Shown here: positions 1-9,168 of the stretch, piece by piece
Layout: each line of letters starts with the position of its first letter
Position numbering within the stretch: position 1 is the stretch's first letter
Assembly (NCBI RefSeq): GCF_016313185.1
Contig: NZ_CP066218.1
Location: 62,001 to 126,000, forward strand
Length of the DNA stretch: 64,000 nt
From: Mycolicibacterium baixiangningiae
GTDB taxonomy: Bacteria > Actinomycetota > Actinomycetes > Mycobacteriales > Mycobacteriaceae
Reading direction: 5' to 3'
Translations under genes and position numbers: made by a program
The notes under the pieces: model-generated
What the model was told of the DNA's origin: nothing
Seen by the model: only the letters and a program-made list of their open reading frames with translations
The model's database searches: none

Positions 1-1
1 C

Positions 2-682
2 GCCGTCCTGGCCAAGATCAAAGACCACAGCGCACCGAAGATGGAGCACCTGCTAAGCAACGACCAGTTCCGCCTCCACGACAAACGGCTGCGGCGCATC
101 CTGCCCTACCTCATGGGTTACAACTCACGGCCCTTCTACGCACAAAGCGGGCATGGCAGGCCCCTGCTGGGTCGCTCACGCAACCAAGTGGTGAAGGTCA
201 AGCTGGTCTGCCCGGCGGCGCTGGGGAACGTCAGCTGCCCACTCAAACCAGAATCCATGCAATACGGCCGTCGCGGTGTCCCCGTCGCGGAGCCGACCTG
301 GCAAGCCCACGAACGAGGATGCTGCGCCAAGTCCAGCGTCATGGTCACCCTCACCCCGGACCAGTTCAAACGAGCTCAATGGGATCTGGTACCCGGGAGC
401 TGGGAACACGCGGTGTACTTCGAGGCAGCTCGCGCGCTCACCGAGCAGCGGTTCAGCCATCTGAAGTCGGCCCACGTGACGGGGCTGAGGCAGCTCACCG
501 ATGGTCCGCGACGTGACCCGATGATCAAGCTGATCCTGGCCATGGCCGTCGTCGCTTCCAACCGGGAAAGCCAAGCAAACTTCGACCCTGCCAAGGTCAG
601 AGAAGAGTCCATCGACATCCGGATGCGTCAGCTCGCCGCCGACCTCGGCCACGAACCCGCCCGCACACCGCCACGAACCTAG
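2..682 (+). CDS. Transposase-like protein, 3' part, truncated by window edge
   Basis: The reading frame is open to the left edge, so the true start lies outside; the first internal ATG is at 41. The C-terminal half contains a paired-cysteine segment (GCCAKS), then SWEHAVYFEAARA, TEQRFSHLKSAH and GPRRDPM. This order (aromatic-rich strand, Arg-Ala helix, Glu followed by a Lys-Ser) resembles the last part of DDE-type transposases, although I cannot name the IS family. The same C-terminal segment recurs at about 7650-8059, roughly 60 percent identical by eye. I see no catalytic DDE triad with certainty. The protein may be a full-length hypothetical protein or a remnant of a mobile element; the decayed neighbourhood favours the latter. 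Confidence 0.5.
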   Translation, partial: AVLAKIKDHSAPKMEHLLSNDQFRLHDKRLRRILPYLMGYNSRPFYAQSGHGRPLLGRSRNQVVKVKLVCPAALGNVSCPLKPESMQYGRRGVPVAEPTWQAHERGCCAKSSVMVTLTPDQFKRAQWDLVPGSWEHAVYFEAARALTEQRFSHLKSAHVTGLRQLTDGPRRDPMIKLILAMAVVASNRESQANFDPAKVREESIDIRMRQLAADLGHEPARTPPRT

Positions 683-696
683 AAGCACTCCCGCAC

Positions 697-727
697 GATG
701 GGCCGCGCCCAACAGGCGCGGTCCATC
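697..727 (+). terminator. Hairpin terminator after the transposase-like gene
   Basis: GATGG followed by CCGCGCC pairs with GGCGCGG followed by CCATC across a CAACA loop, with one internal mismatch. It begins 15 bases after the stop codon. There is no T-run, as is common in mycobacteria. Confidence 0.5.
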
Positions 728-746
728 GCCATGTCCGCACCAGGAA

Positions 747-947
747 AAAGTCGGTGGAATGAAACGGCACAAATTCACCAAACCGCCACAGAACGCCGGC
801 TGCCAGCGGAAACGCCTGCCTAGCATTCTGCGAGGACGAGCGTTGATGCCACCAGACGCGACCAACCGAAGGGCAGAGCGGCACCACTGAACTCGGACCC
901 TGACCCTGACTAAAGTCGGTGGAAAAAACGAAGAAAGTCGGTGGAAT
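747..947 (+). repeat. Three direct copies of AAAGTCGGTGGAA
   Basis: Copies lie at 747-760, 912-924 and 934-947. The first and third extend to AAAGTCGGTGGAAT. The last two are 22 bases apart, start to start. All are in the gene-free stretch downstream of the transposase-like gene, so they may be subterminal binding repeats of a mobile element. Confidence 0.6.
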
Positions 948-1017
948 CAACTTTCGAAACAACCCTCTGACCTGCCTTTGAGATCCGCACACAGTGAGCG
1001 GTTCTACGAACTGCGAC

Positions 1018-1057
1018 CACAAAGGTCACGAACTCGAAAGAGGTCGTGACCTTTGTG
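1018..1057. terminator. Perfect 14-bp inverted repeat hairpin
   Basis: CACAAAGGTCACGA at 1018-1031 is exactly complementary to 1044-1057, with a 12-base loop. The right arm is followed by TTT. It could be a bidirectional terminator or the end of a lost element; no gene abuts it. Confidence 0.55.
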
Positions 1058-1232
1058 TTTGGGTGGAGAGGGCGCTTTCGGGCCGGCTCGGCCTGGTGCG
1101 GGGGACTTCGCTGGATAAATCCCTGAAGTGACGGCAACGTCGTTAGCGTGCGGATTCGCAGCGGACTGAGGTCGGGCCCTCGCAAGACCCCGTATCGCCA
1201 GACACTCTCCCGATTGCCTGCAACGATGTGAC

Positions 1233-1267
1233 ATCTGTCGGCTTCGCGCAGGCACGCTCCGACAGAT
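1233..1267. repeat. 9-bp perfect inverted repeat
   Basis: ATCTGTCGG at 1233-1241 pairs with CCGACAGAT at 1259-1267. The function is unknown. It lies 200 bases from the larger hairpin in the same gene-free stretch. Confidence 0.4.
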
Positions 1268-2098
1268 TTGCAACAGGTGGGGGGTTATGAGAGTGGCACG
1301 TAAGTGGTGCTTTGTTGCGACAGTCCATAGGTGACCTAGATGGTCTCCGAAGTCGCGGAGCGGGTGCAGTGGTTCCCCTCCGCCTTGGGCTGCGAAATGG
1401 AGGGCAGACCGTGACGAATGAATCTGCTGGCGACAGCTTCCAGGAGACGCCTGAAGTCTTGAGCGGCTTCAACCAAAGCAGTCCTGCGCCACATGCGCGT
1501 GGAAACGCCGCGGACCAACCACCAGCGTGAGTGCGCGGCGCACCGCAAAGGCAAGAAGGCCCACCACCTTCTGGCCGGTGACACCCACCTCGTTGTCGTC
1601 GAAAACGACACGTCGTTTAGGTACTGCCCGGCGGCGGCCGCTGAAGTCCTCGACCTCGCTCAAAGCGATCTCGACCGTCTGCGACGACAGCTGGGCATTT
1701 AAACTCGCAAACCGCGGTGACGACGTCACGGCGCACACCTCTCGACGTCGGACCCACCATTCTGCAGGGATGACGGTGATGTCAGCGAGTTGACTCGTCG
1801 GGCGTCGTTGTTCGTGCACGCCGGTGCGGACCGATAAATATGACTTTGCGGTCGCAGGGGACGGATGCCGCAACCTCTTTATTACAGACGGGGTCAAATT
1901 CCGCCGGAGCAGGGCAAGCTCCCGGTAGCGCACCACAGCGGCTTTGGTAACGAGGACATCGTCGAAGGTGACGACGATGCGCCGGCGCTGTGTCGACCCC
2001 CTCCCGGAGTGTGCGCGAAATAATTTGGCGTTCGCCCGAATCCATATTTGCCGTCGCTTCACTAGGACGGTCTAACCCAATGACACAGCGGCTCTGAC

Positions 2099-2731
2099 TC
2101 AGCTTTCGGCGTCGATGACCGCCGGGAACGGGATGTCGTCACTTGCCAGATTGCCGGGGAAGCACGGCGTGGAACCCTCAAACCCAGGTGCCTGGCCGGT
2201 TACTGCACGTGCTACGACGCGGAATCGGTAGCCATCCGGGCTGACCCCGAACTGATTGGGCTTGCGGAATTCGTCGTCGGTATACACATGCCAACCCCAG
2301 CTCCGCCAGACCTCGCCGAATGCTTCGGCGATCGCAGCGTTGTCGACGCCCGGTGGCACTGTGAGGTCGCCGGTGGCGTTGAAGCGCGTCGGGGCGTCGG
2401 GTCTGGTGGCGTTGTCGTCGCAGCCCACGTTGCCGCTTCCGGTGCCACCGAAGCGGGTGGCATCGAGCGCGTAGCCCGGAGGGAGTGCTCGCAGGGTTTG
2501 TCTGATGTAGCCGAGAAGGGTGTCCTGGGCTTGCTGCTGGTTTTGGGGCGGGACCTCTTTGGGCTCTCCGCCTACAGGTGTGGACATGTTCGGCCCTCCA
2601 ATGTCGGTTGCACCGGTCGGGTTGGGTGGCCCGAGGTCCCCGCCGTTGCCGCATCCGGACAGGGCCAAGACCGCGGCCAAGCAGGCGATCGGTGCGAGGG
2701 TTCGGTGCATCAGCGAAGTCTTTGTGGTCAT
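2099..2731 (-). CDS. Predicted lipoprotein, last gene of the hydrolase operon
   Basis: The 210-residue protein has a type II signal peptide: basic start, hydrophobic stretch at about 12-24 and lipobox LSGC with the lipidated Cys at 27. A Gly/Pro/Asn-rich linker follows, then a globular region from about 60 with a Cys pair (VGCDD and STPCFPG) that could form a disulfide. It starts with ATGA overlapping the stop of the upstream alpha/beta hydrolase by 4 bases, so the two are probably translationally coupled. Mycobacterial operons of this layout (small WXG100-like gene, DUF1023 hydrolase, lipoprotein) are known, but the lipoprotein's function is not. Confidence 0.75.
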   Translation of the reverse strand: MTTKTSLMHRTLAPIACLAAVLALSGCGNGGDLGPPNPTGATDIGGPNMSTPVGGEPKEVPPQNQQQAQDTLLGYIRQTLRALPPGYALDATRFGGTGSGNVGCDDNATRPDAPTRFNATGDLTVPPGVDNAAIAEAFGEVWRSWGWHVYTDDEFRKPNQFGVSPDGYRFRVVARAVTGQAPGFEGSTPCFPGNLASDDIPFPAVIDAES

Positions 2732-4401
2732 GATCCCGGCGCAACTCCACCTTCCGGTGTCACGATCTGCGACGGTGGCAGACCGGCGATGATCGCGCCC
2801 ATGTTTTCCAGGGCGGGGTTGGACTGGCTGTCCCAGTAGCTGCTGTGGGCGTCCACGCTTCCGATGATGCCCGTTGGGTCCCAGCTGGGGCCGGGATCGG
2901 CAACCAGGCGCGTGGCGCCGAAATCCGTGGCAAAGGGGTCAGCCCCGAGGGTGGCATCAGTGGCCAGGCTGATGATGTCGTTTCGGGCAGTCATCGAGTA
3001 GACGTTGGCACCTTCGGTCAGGCTCAGGTTGCTCGCGTGCTCGGTGAGCATGCCAGGACTGCCGACAGCGATGACGTTGTCAGCGGCGAGGTGATTGCCA
3101 CCGGTCGCGGCGCCACCAACCAGTGTCGACCCGTAGCTGTGCCCGATGACGGTGTCGACGGCGGGCACCGCGCCGGTGTGCGAAGCGTGCATACCGTTGA
3201 TGAAGGAGTCCAGTCCAGCACCTCCGGTCTCGGCGCGGCCGGGGAATGCCGCCTCGCCAAGGTTCATCGGCCGGTCATAACCCATCCAGGTTGTCACGGC
3301 TACGTCATTGGCGGTGAGGTCTGTATTGGCATTGAGGGTCGCGCGGAACATTTCCTCGGACTTGCGATCGCTGCCTTGGAAGGCTCCCAGATCTTGGCCG
3401 GTCCCAGGCACGAAAGTCGCTGTGTGACTGGCGGTGTCCGGATTGCCGATGGACACTGCCGCATGACCTTGGTCGTCGACCATGGCCAGCAGCCGGGGAG
3501 CGCCGTTCTTGTTCTCGATAACACCGTTGACGGCCTTATACCCGTCCATCTGATGGCGTGCCGCAGCCAGCTGTGGCCCCAGCGCTGCCATTTCGTTGCC
3601 GGTCGCGGCGGTGTGGTCACCCATGTACACCTGCCGCGCCAGTTCGTCATAGCGCTGCTGCATCTGATCGATGTTGCCTTGCGTGGTCTGCATCAGCTCG
3701 TCGAGATGCTGGCGGTTGTAGATGTTCTTGTCCACGAACGGCATTCCTGGGTGATTGCCGATGCTGTGATCGCGCTCGTAGAGCCAGTCCTTCTGCTCGG
3801 TGGTCAGCTGTTCCCAGAGGTCGTTGAACTGCTGCGGATCCTCGGGCAGCGGCTTGCCTAGCGCCTCTTGGATTTCGGGCCGATTGTCGTGCGGCGCGTC
3901 CGGGATCGGTGATTCTCCGATCGCCATGTTGATCGCCCGGGCCAGTTCCTGATCGACCCGGGCGGCCTCGGCGATGATGGCGTCGAGCTCCGGTTGCAGC
4001 TGCATCTGCTTGAGCGTGATCTCCATCGGAGCGGCCCCGACGGCGCCGGGCCCCGGCTCAACGGTGTTCGTGACGGGATCGACGATCATGCCCAACCGAT
4101 CGGCCTCGTCGCGAAGCTGCGACAACCTGGATTTGACCTGTTCGATATCGTCGGCGGCCGCCCCGGCCGCCTGGGCGACGGCCAGTGACTCGTTGCCGTG
4201 TGCGTCGAGATCGCGCCGGGTGCGCCCGATGGCGTCTTTGGCGGCGTCGGACGCGTCGCCACCCCATGAGCCGAAGGCGGGTAGGTCGGCTATCCCGTTT
4301 GCGGCTTCGCGGGCCGCTTCTGCTCGGCTGCGGGTCGCGTGGAACACCTCACGTACATCGCCGGCATCCCAGCGATCGATCTCCTCGACGGAAACGGTCA
4401 C
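2728..4401 (-). CDS. Alpha/beta hydrolase (DUF1023 type) with WXG-like N-terminus
   Basis: The protein has 557 residues. The N-terminal about 130 residues are helical with an SWGG motif (Trp46), like WXG100 secreted proteins. A long helical middle follows, then a C-terminal hydrolase domain with the nucleophile elbow GHSYGS (Ser422) and a likely catalytic His in VDAHSSYW near the C-terminus. DUF1023 proteins are predicted esterase/lipase-fold hydrolases; the substrate is unknown. A restored frame of the small upstream WXG100-like gene would end 12 bases before this start, and the downstream lipoprotein overlaps by 4 bases, giving a three-gene operon. An ESX-secretion link is inference from the WXG-like region. 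Confidence 0.8.
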   Translation of the reverse strand: MTVSVEEIDRWDAGDVREVFHATRSRAEAAREAANGIADLPAFGSWGGDASDAAKDAIGRTRRDLDAHGNESLAVAQAAGAAADDIEQVKSRLSQLRDEADRLGMIVDPVTNTVEPGPGAVGAAPMEITLKQMQLQPELDAIIAEAARVDQELARAINMAIGESPIPDAPHDNRPEIQEALGKPLPEDPQQFNDLWEQLTTEQKDWLYERDHSIGNHPGMPFVDKNIYNRQHLDELMQTTQGNIDQMQQRYDELARQVYMGDHTAATGNEMAALGPQLAAARHQMDGYKAVNGVIENKNGAPRLLAMVDDQGHAAVSIGNPDTASHTATFVPGTGQDLGAFQGSDRKSEEMFRATLNANTDLTANDVAVTTWMGYDRPMNLGEAAFPGRAETGGAGLDSFINGMHASHTGAVPAVDTVIGHSYGSTLVGGAATGGNHLAADNVIAVGSPGMLTEHASNLSLTEGANVYSMTARNDIISLATDATLGADPFATDFGATRLVADPGPSWDPTGIIGSVDAHSSYWDSQSNPALENMGAIIAGLPPSQIVTPEGGVAPGS

Positions 4402-4413
4402 CAGCGGAGACCG

Positions 4414-4741
4414 TCAGAGGCCAAGGTCGGGCGCCGGCGCCTGGCGTCCAGCCGCATCGAGATCGGCGGCCGCGCTCTCGTCGATGCGCGCGTATGCGTG
4501 TGCGCCGCTGCAGACTGTGCCCGTGCTCTACCAGTTGCCCGTACAAGGTCGATGTATCGGCCTGCCACTTCGTCACCGCGGCACCCAGTGCGACGGCACC
4601 GCCAGCGGGCACGCCACGGCTGGCGGCCGCGATCTTGTCGTCCGCCTCCGCGTGCCGTGCGCGCATCCCGTCAGCATGCGTGTCGACAGTTGCTGCCGAG
4701 ATCGTGAGGTCATCGGTGACGACCTGCAGTGCCTGCGGCAT
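4414..4741 (-). pseudogene. WXG100-like small protein gene, frameshifted
   Basis: The start (ATG at 4741) and the first about 76 codons encode a helical protein of WXG100/ESX-associated type: MPQALQVVTDDL, HADGMRARHAEAD, then KWQADTSTLYGQLVEHG. At about 4503-4510 the frame breaks. The original frame then becomes Arg-rich and runs on to 4349, while the alternative frame reads GAHAYARIDESAAADLD and stops at 4414, which is what this family looks like at its C-terminus. The restored protein would be about 109 residues and would sit 12 bases upstream of the hydrolase gene. It could be a genuine single-base indel or a sequencing error. Confidence 0.7.
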
Positions 4742-5295
4742 AGCGCCCCCTCGTCCTACAACCTGCGTCTATCTAGGATACTGCGGCACTCGGCGTGGTC
4801 CGTGCAGCATTCTCGACAGCGAAGGGCCTTTGCCCGGTGACCGCGCCGTATGCCTGCCGGCTCGAGTGGAATCCCGAGCGGAAGGGGTCCGGTCGAAAAT
4901 TGGCGGGGTTACCTGGCTGGATCTGCCGGGCGGGTTTCTGGCGACGGATTGCACCCCGCTGACCATCGAGATCGTTCTGCGAGTAGCCGATGCTGGCTGC
5001 TGAGTCGTGACCCCCGGGGGCCGATCATCCGAGCCAGGATGTTTTGCTTCAGCGGGATACCGCGGACCAAGATCACGAGCACTGACGTTCGGAGGGCACA
5101 GAGAGGGCGGCGGCGGAGGACAAGCCCGACGGTGAGCAGGTGGGCAATGGGGGGCGCCAGCCAATTCCTGCGCGGACGGCTCGAACTTCCTACACCGGCC
5201 CTTCGGGCGAGCCACATCCCGAGCCTACAAATCCGCCCATGATTCAGCGAGACCGAATCAGGCGCGTTGCTGGCGCTCCGCATCGTGGCGGTTCG
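4742..5295. other. 554-bp stretch with no supported gene
   Basis: Frames on both strands are Pro/Arg-rich with no domain. On the minus strand near 5180-5195 a TTCGAGC loop with four of five paired flanking bases resembles a tRNA T-arm, but no acceptor stem or anticodon arm can be built. The stretch should also hold the promoter of the minus-strand operon starting at 4741. Confidence 0.5.
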
Positions 5296-7001
5296 CTACC
5301 GGGTCAGTTCGACGAGTTGGCCTCGGATCGCCCAGCGGTGATTCTCGGCCAGTCCCTGTTCGGCAGTGAAATCGGGTGGGAGCAGTTCGCCGGCGACGCA
5401 CATCTCGTCTGATGGCTGCCATTGGACGCCCGCACCGAACGGCTTAACCAACTGTGGCACCGCGCAGATCACCGCGTTCCGTCGATCCAACAAGAGTTCA
5501 GCAATCTCCCGAGGATCTTCCCCGAGCGCCGATGCGATTCGTTGCGCCACTGCCGGCAGGACCTCCATGTCGGTGTGAGCCTGGTAAGCGCAATCACGCC
5601 GTCAAAGACGCGCTTCACCAGTGCGCCCCACACTGGGCGCTGGCCGGTCGGTGGACGGACCGCCACACGCAGCGCGAATGGCATGTCGAGCGCGCGAACC
5701 GGCCCGTAGACCTGACCCGGCTTGCGCGACAGCGCCAACCAAATCTGAGCCACCGTCGGAATCTTCTGCGGTCCGCCGATGTCGACCCACCCGAACGAGG
5801 CAAGCTCTCGACCAAGCCGCCAGTCGGCGAAGGCGCCGTCTCGTGATGAAAGTGCGTACCGGTAGCCGAACGGATACCCGAACCCATCTCGCGCTGCCGG
5901 CACACTCGCGCCGTGTTCAAAGCGAATCCCGTTGCTGCCGGCCACTTTGAAGGTGCCGACGTTGTAGAACAGGAGGTTCTCGACATCGGCGGTGGAGTGT
6001 TTGGCTCCGAAGTACATTGCGTGCAAGACCTCATCGGCCGCTGGTGTGAGCCGGTTGCATCGACTCCGGATCTCACCGCGCAGACTCTCTAACCATGCGG
6101 GCCGCCGCCCATGGGAAATGTAGTGCGAGGACCACGCCTCGACCACACGTCTATCCAGCGACGGACCGTGAACAACAGTGCGCCCCTCGGCTCCCGGCGC
6201 CGGCGAGTCTAAGTGGTCTACTCGGTTCGACTCGGCCGGGCCAGGTCTTCTATCCCACGAGCATGGGCCACGGTGCGGGTCTTGCTGGACGTCGCCGAGA
6301 AGCCCGCGGCCACTGTGGTCGCGGGTTGGGTGCACAGCGTCGTCGCCAGCGGGGATAGTTTCGTCGGTTCTGGGCCCAGTGCCGAGTTCGCCTGCGCACG
6401 ACTCGGTGTGGGCGGTCGTCGTCGAGGTGGCGAGGCCACTCGTGGGGCGGCAGGCCCCGCAGGGCTGGATCGCCTGCGTGACGGTGTCGGTGGGCCATCG
6501 ACTGAGGTCGGCCAGCAACTCTGCGCAGCGCTTTACGTAGGACTTGGTGAGCACTTTCCCAGGGCTACTTCGGCCGTTGATCCTCCCGCAGTCGGCACGG
6601 TGCAGGCGGGCATCGGCCGCGCTGTAGTTGCGTTGGATGTTGAGGACATAACCCCCGGGGTGGTCCGCGAGCCACTGCAGATAGCCGTCGTCATCGTCGC
6701 GGAACTCAACGGTCCGTGCCATAGCCCGCCATTGTGCCTCCGCCAACGTTGCTGACGCGAGCGGATTCGCTCCGACGGTAAAGCTGGGCTGCCGACTACC
6801 AAAATAGACAAAGGCCGTCGCTTCGCTGGGAACGAATTGCAGGGCGCTAACGAATTGGCGGTCGTGGTGCCGGAATGATCGTGGGACAGGGGCTCCAGTC
6901 CGGGAGGCGCTCATCACGCTCGTCCCCCCTAGCCCGTTTCTGACGTCGGGCGGCGAAGACGTCCGATCAACGGCCATAACGCACCGTTGCGTTAACTGCA
7001 A
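5296..7001 (-). pseudogene. Hypothetical two-domain protein, single-base frameshift near the 3' end
   Basis: One frame runs from 7001 to 5469, but its last about 35 residues are non-native. At about 5580-5590 the frame should change, after which codons read AYQAHTDMEVLPAVAQRIA and continue to a stop at 5296. GTG ATT GC then GCT TAC suggests one missing base. The N-terminal domain has GGYVLNIQR, LHRADC, YVKRC and CGAC, a cysteine pattern that could bind a metal. A low-complexity linker follows, then a second domain (VVEAWSSHYI, YGYRYALSSRDG). I do not recognise the family. The restored length is about 568 residues. Confidence 0.55.
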
Positions 7002-7059
7002 ACTATCCGCCGCCGCGTGGACTCGAGCGCGTTCCTCCTGCTGATGTCATCCTGCAGAA

Positions 7060-8059
7060 GTGCGCCGCAACGAGCCGCTAACCGTTCGCCAGGTCGAGGT
7101 GTTGCAGTGGATCGGCGAGGGCTGCCCGGACGGGGTCTGGCGAGACTTCTCCTATAAGACCACCGCCTACGCGTTGGCTTCGCGGGGCTTGGTGACGGTG
7201 AATCGCCGCCGCAAGCAATGGTCTGCGACCCTCACCGATGAGGGCCGGTTGGTTCTACCTCGCGCACGGCCACCACCGTTCGGGGCGGGATCCGGTCAGC
7301 ACCACCCATGCCTCCTCCGAGTCGGAACCGGTGGCAAACGATCTCGCATCAGCTCTCCTCGCAGAACTCACCTCCGCAGGCGGCCACGTCGCCGTGGCAT
7401 CCCCATCGCAGCAGCAGCGGGCGCGGTATCGGCGGGCCATCCACCGCCTGAAAACCGAGCACCGCGTCCCCGACGGCTACGTCCTTCGCCACACAGGCCG
7501 TGATCACGGTGACCTCACCATCCGGCTCATCCGCGAGGCCGACGAACCACGACCGCAGCCCCCGGTGACGATCGCCGTGCCTCAGACGACGGGGGCGGTG
7601 TCGGATGCGGTGCGGGCCATGGCCGCCCAGGTGAGGATGGCGGTAGCCTTCGGCGCCCCAACAGCAGCGCCGACCTGGCAACCAAGCGATCGGCAATGCT
7701 GCGCCCAGTCGATCGTCACCGTGACTCTGACACCCACTCAGCTCAAGAAGACGCAATGGGGACCGGTTGGCGGGAGCTGGGAACACACGCTGTACTTCGA
7801 GACAGCGCGCGCCCGAACCGAGCAGACGTTCAGCATGCCCAAATCCGCCCACATCACCAAGCTCGTCGACCTCAAATGGGGCCCGCGACGCGAACCGATG
7901 GTCAAGCTCCTGATGGCCCTCGCCGTGGCCAGCACTAATCACCGCATTCAGAAGACCTACCGGTTACGCCAGGCCCGTGAGGAATCCATCGACATCCGGC
8001 GGCGCCAGCGCTGCCACCACCTCGGACATGAACCCGCCAAGACACCGCCCCTGACCTGA
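7060..8059 (+). pseudogene. Chimeric, frameshifted gene: actinobacterial HTH-like protein fused to transposase-like C-terminus
   Basis: The GTG start at 7060 gives LTVRQVEVLQWIGEGCPDG, a winged-helix-like N-terminus found in many actinobacterial hypothetical proteins. The frame breaks at about 7248-7252: removing one base restores GRWFYLAHGHH and continues through YRRAIHRLKTEHRVPDG and LRHTGRDHGDLTIRL in the frame that ends at 8059. From about 7650 the protein changes family and becomes homologous to the C-terminal part of the gene at 2-682 (APTWQ, CCAQS, SWEHTLYFETARA, GPRREPM). An insertion or recombination probably joined a transposase-like 3' end to a truncated host gene, and a later indel broke the frame. 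Confidence 0.6.
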
Positions 8060-8070
8060 CGAAACCCAAC

Positions 8071-8110
8071 CCGAAGCGGGCCGCGCGAACACCGCGCCGG
8101 CCCGCTTCGG
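8071..8110 (+). terminator. Perfect 12-bp stem terminator
   Basis: CCGAAGCGGGCC at 8071-8082 pairs exactly with GGCCCGCTTCGG at 8099-8110 around a 16-base loop. It lies 12 bases after the stop of the chimeric gene. Confidence 0.75.
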
Positions 8111-8273
8111 CGTGCCCGACGAGCCAGATAAATCCCGCGCGAGATCTCCCAACCATGGCAACCGCGCCCACCGAGCTGTCTCCGCCACAGATCGGCAAGC
8201 CCGACTCGAGGCTGAACTCGCCGATGAAATCGGCGCCAAGGACTCGTCAAGCGCATTGACTGGTAGTGCCGGG

Positions 8274-9041
8274 CTACTGGAGTGCGGGTCCGAGGAGCAG
8301 ACCGCCGTCGATGACGAGTTCGGAGCCGGTGGCGAAGGCGGCTTCGGGGGAGGTGAGGTAGAGCAGCGCGTTGCTGATCTCTTCGGGCTGGGCGAGTCGG
8401 GGCACGGCGAACGGGTCGGGGGAGAAGGACTCGGCGATGCTGGGCTGACCGGGCACGGTCGGTTCGTTGATCAATGGGGTGGACACCACGCCGGGGTGGA
8501 TGGCGTTGACCCGGATGTTGTCGCGGCCCAGCTCTAGGGCGGCGGTCTTGGTCAGTCCGCGGAGCGCCCATTTGCTGGCGACATAGGGTGCGAAGAAGGC
8601 AGTGCCGCCGTAGGCCATCGCCGACCCGATCGTGACGATCGATCCTCCGCCGGCCCTGCGTAGCGAGGGGGCGACGTGCTTGATCGCCAGGAAGTGGCCG
8701 GTCACGTTGACCGCGAGGATCTGCTGCCACACCTGCAGATCGGTGTCCTCGATCAGGGCGGCGGGGTTCTGGACTCCGGCGTTGCTAACCAGGATGGTGA
8801 CGGGGCCGAAGTGATCCTCGGCGTCGGCAACCGCCCTCTGCCAGGCAGTCTCGTCGGTGACGTCCAGCGGGAGGAATGCTGCCCGCTCGCCAATCTCCCG
8901 GGCCAGCGCCTGGCCCGCCTCTTCGTTGCGGCCGCCGATGATGACGCGGGCCCCGTGGGCGGCATAGGCGCGAACGTGGCTGGACCCCATCCCGCTGGTC
9001 CCTCCGGTGACCAGGACGACGGCGTCGTCGAATTGCGACAT
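8274..9041 (-). CDS. Short-chain dehydrogenase/reductase (classical SDR)
   Basis: The 255-residue protein has the Rossmann motif TGGTSGMG near residue 12, NAG at about 89, catalytic Ser in TIGSAM and YVASK as the Tyr-Lys pair. It would be a cytosolic NAD(P)-dependent oxidoreductase of unknown substrate. It diverges from a TetR gene, and a perfect 19-bp palindrome lies 36 bases upstream of its start. TetR/SDR divergons of this kind are usually self-regulated with the SDR as target; that is inference here. Confidence 0.85.
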   Translation of the reverse strand: MSQFDDAVVLVTGGTSGMGSSHVRAYAAHGARVIIGGRNEEAGQALAREIGERAAFLPLDVTDETAWQRAVADAEDHFGPVTILVSNAGVQNPAALIEDTDLQVWQQILAVNVTGHFLAIKHVAPSLRRAGGGSIVTIGSAMAYGGTAFFAPYVASKWALRGLTKTAALELGRDNIRVNAIHPGVVSTPLINEPTVPGQPSIAESFSPDPFAVPRLAQPEEISNALLYLTSPEAAFATGSELVIDGGLLLGPALQ

Positions 9042-9077
9042 TTCTGCTCCTTCAGGGATCTGGCGACCCGATATGGT

Positions 9078-9096
9078 GAGGTGAGTAACTCACCTC
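9078..9096. promoter_or_regulatory. 19-bp perfect palindrome, candidate TetR operator
   Basis: The half-site GAGGTGAGT and its exact complement flank a central A between the SDR (start 9041) and the TetR gene (start 9169). GGTAAG and CTTACC repeats follow at 9099 and 9118-9141, possibly a second weaker site. Confidence 0.65.
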
Positions 9097-9168
9097 AAGG
9101 TAAGCCCGAGGCCGCAGGTAAGTCAATGCACTCGCCTTACCGTGGCCCCGGGGTGTATACCGGAAGCC

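Larger units (their letters stand above)
683..2098. other. 1.4 kb without a convincing gene
   Basis: Short reading frames exist on both strands, but none has a recognisable domain or a convincing start. The stretch instead contains three AAAGTCGGTGGAA repeats, a perfect 14-bp hairpin (1018-1057), and a 9-bp inverted repeat (1233-1267). A 69-codon frame at 1493-1702 contains a basic patch followed by HHLLAGDTHLVVV, which could be a fragment of a recombinase or transposase, but I cannot establish this. The stretch looks like decayed mobile DNA. Confidence 0.5.

Noticed and set aside
1469..2062. Minus-strand 197-codon frame in the gene-free stretch
   Set aside because: Composition is uneven, no domain is seen, and the start has no SD; not supported as a gene.
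2845..3861. 338-codon plus-strand frame opposite the hydrolase gene
   Set aside because: No motif or homology-like pattern; the minus strand has the GHSYGS nucleophile elbow and operon-style overlaps.
5170..5245. tRNA-like T-arm on the minus strand (TTCGAGC loop)
   Set aside because: Only four of five T-stem pairs form and no acceptor, D or anticodon arm can be drawn.
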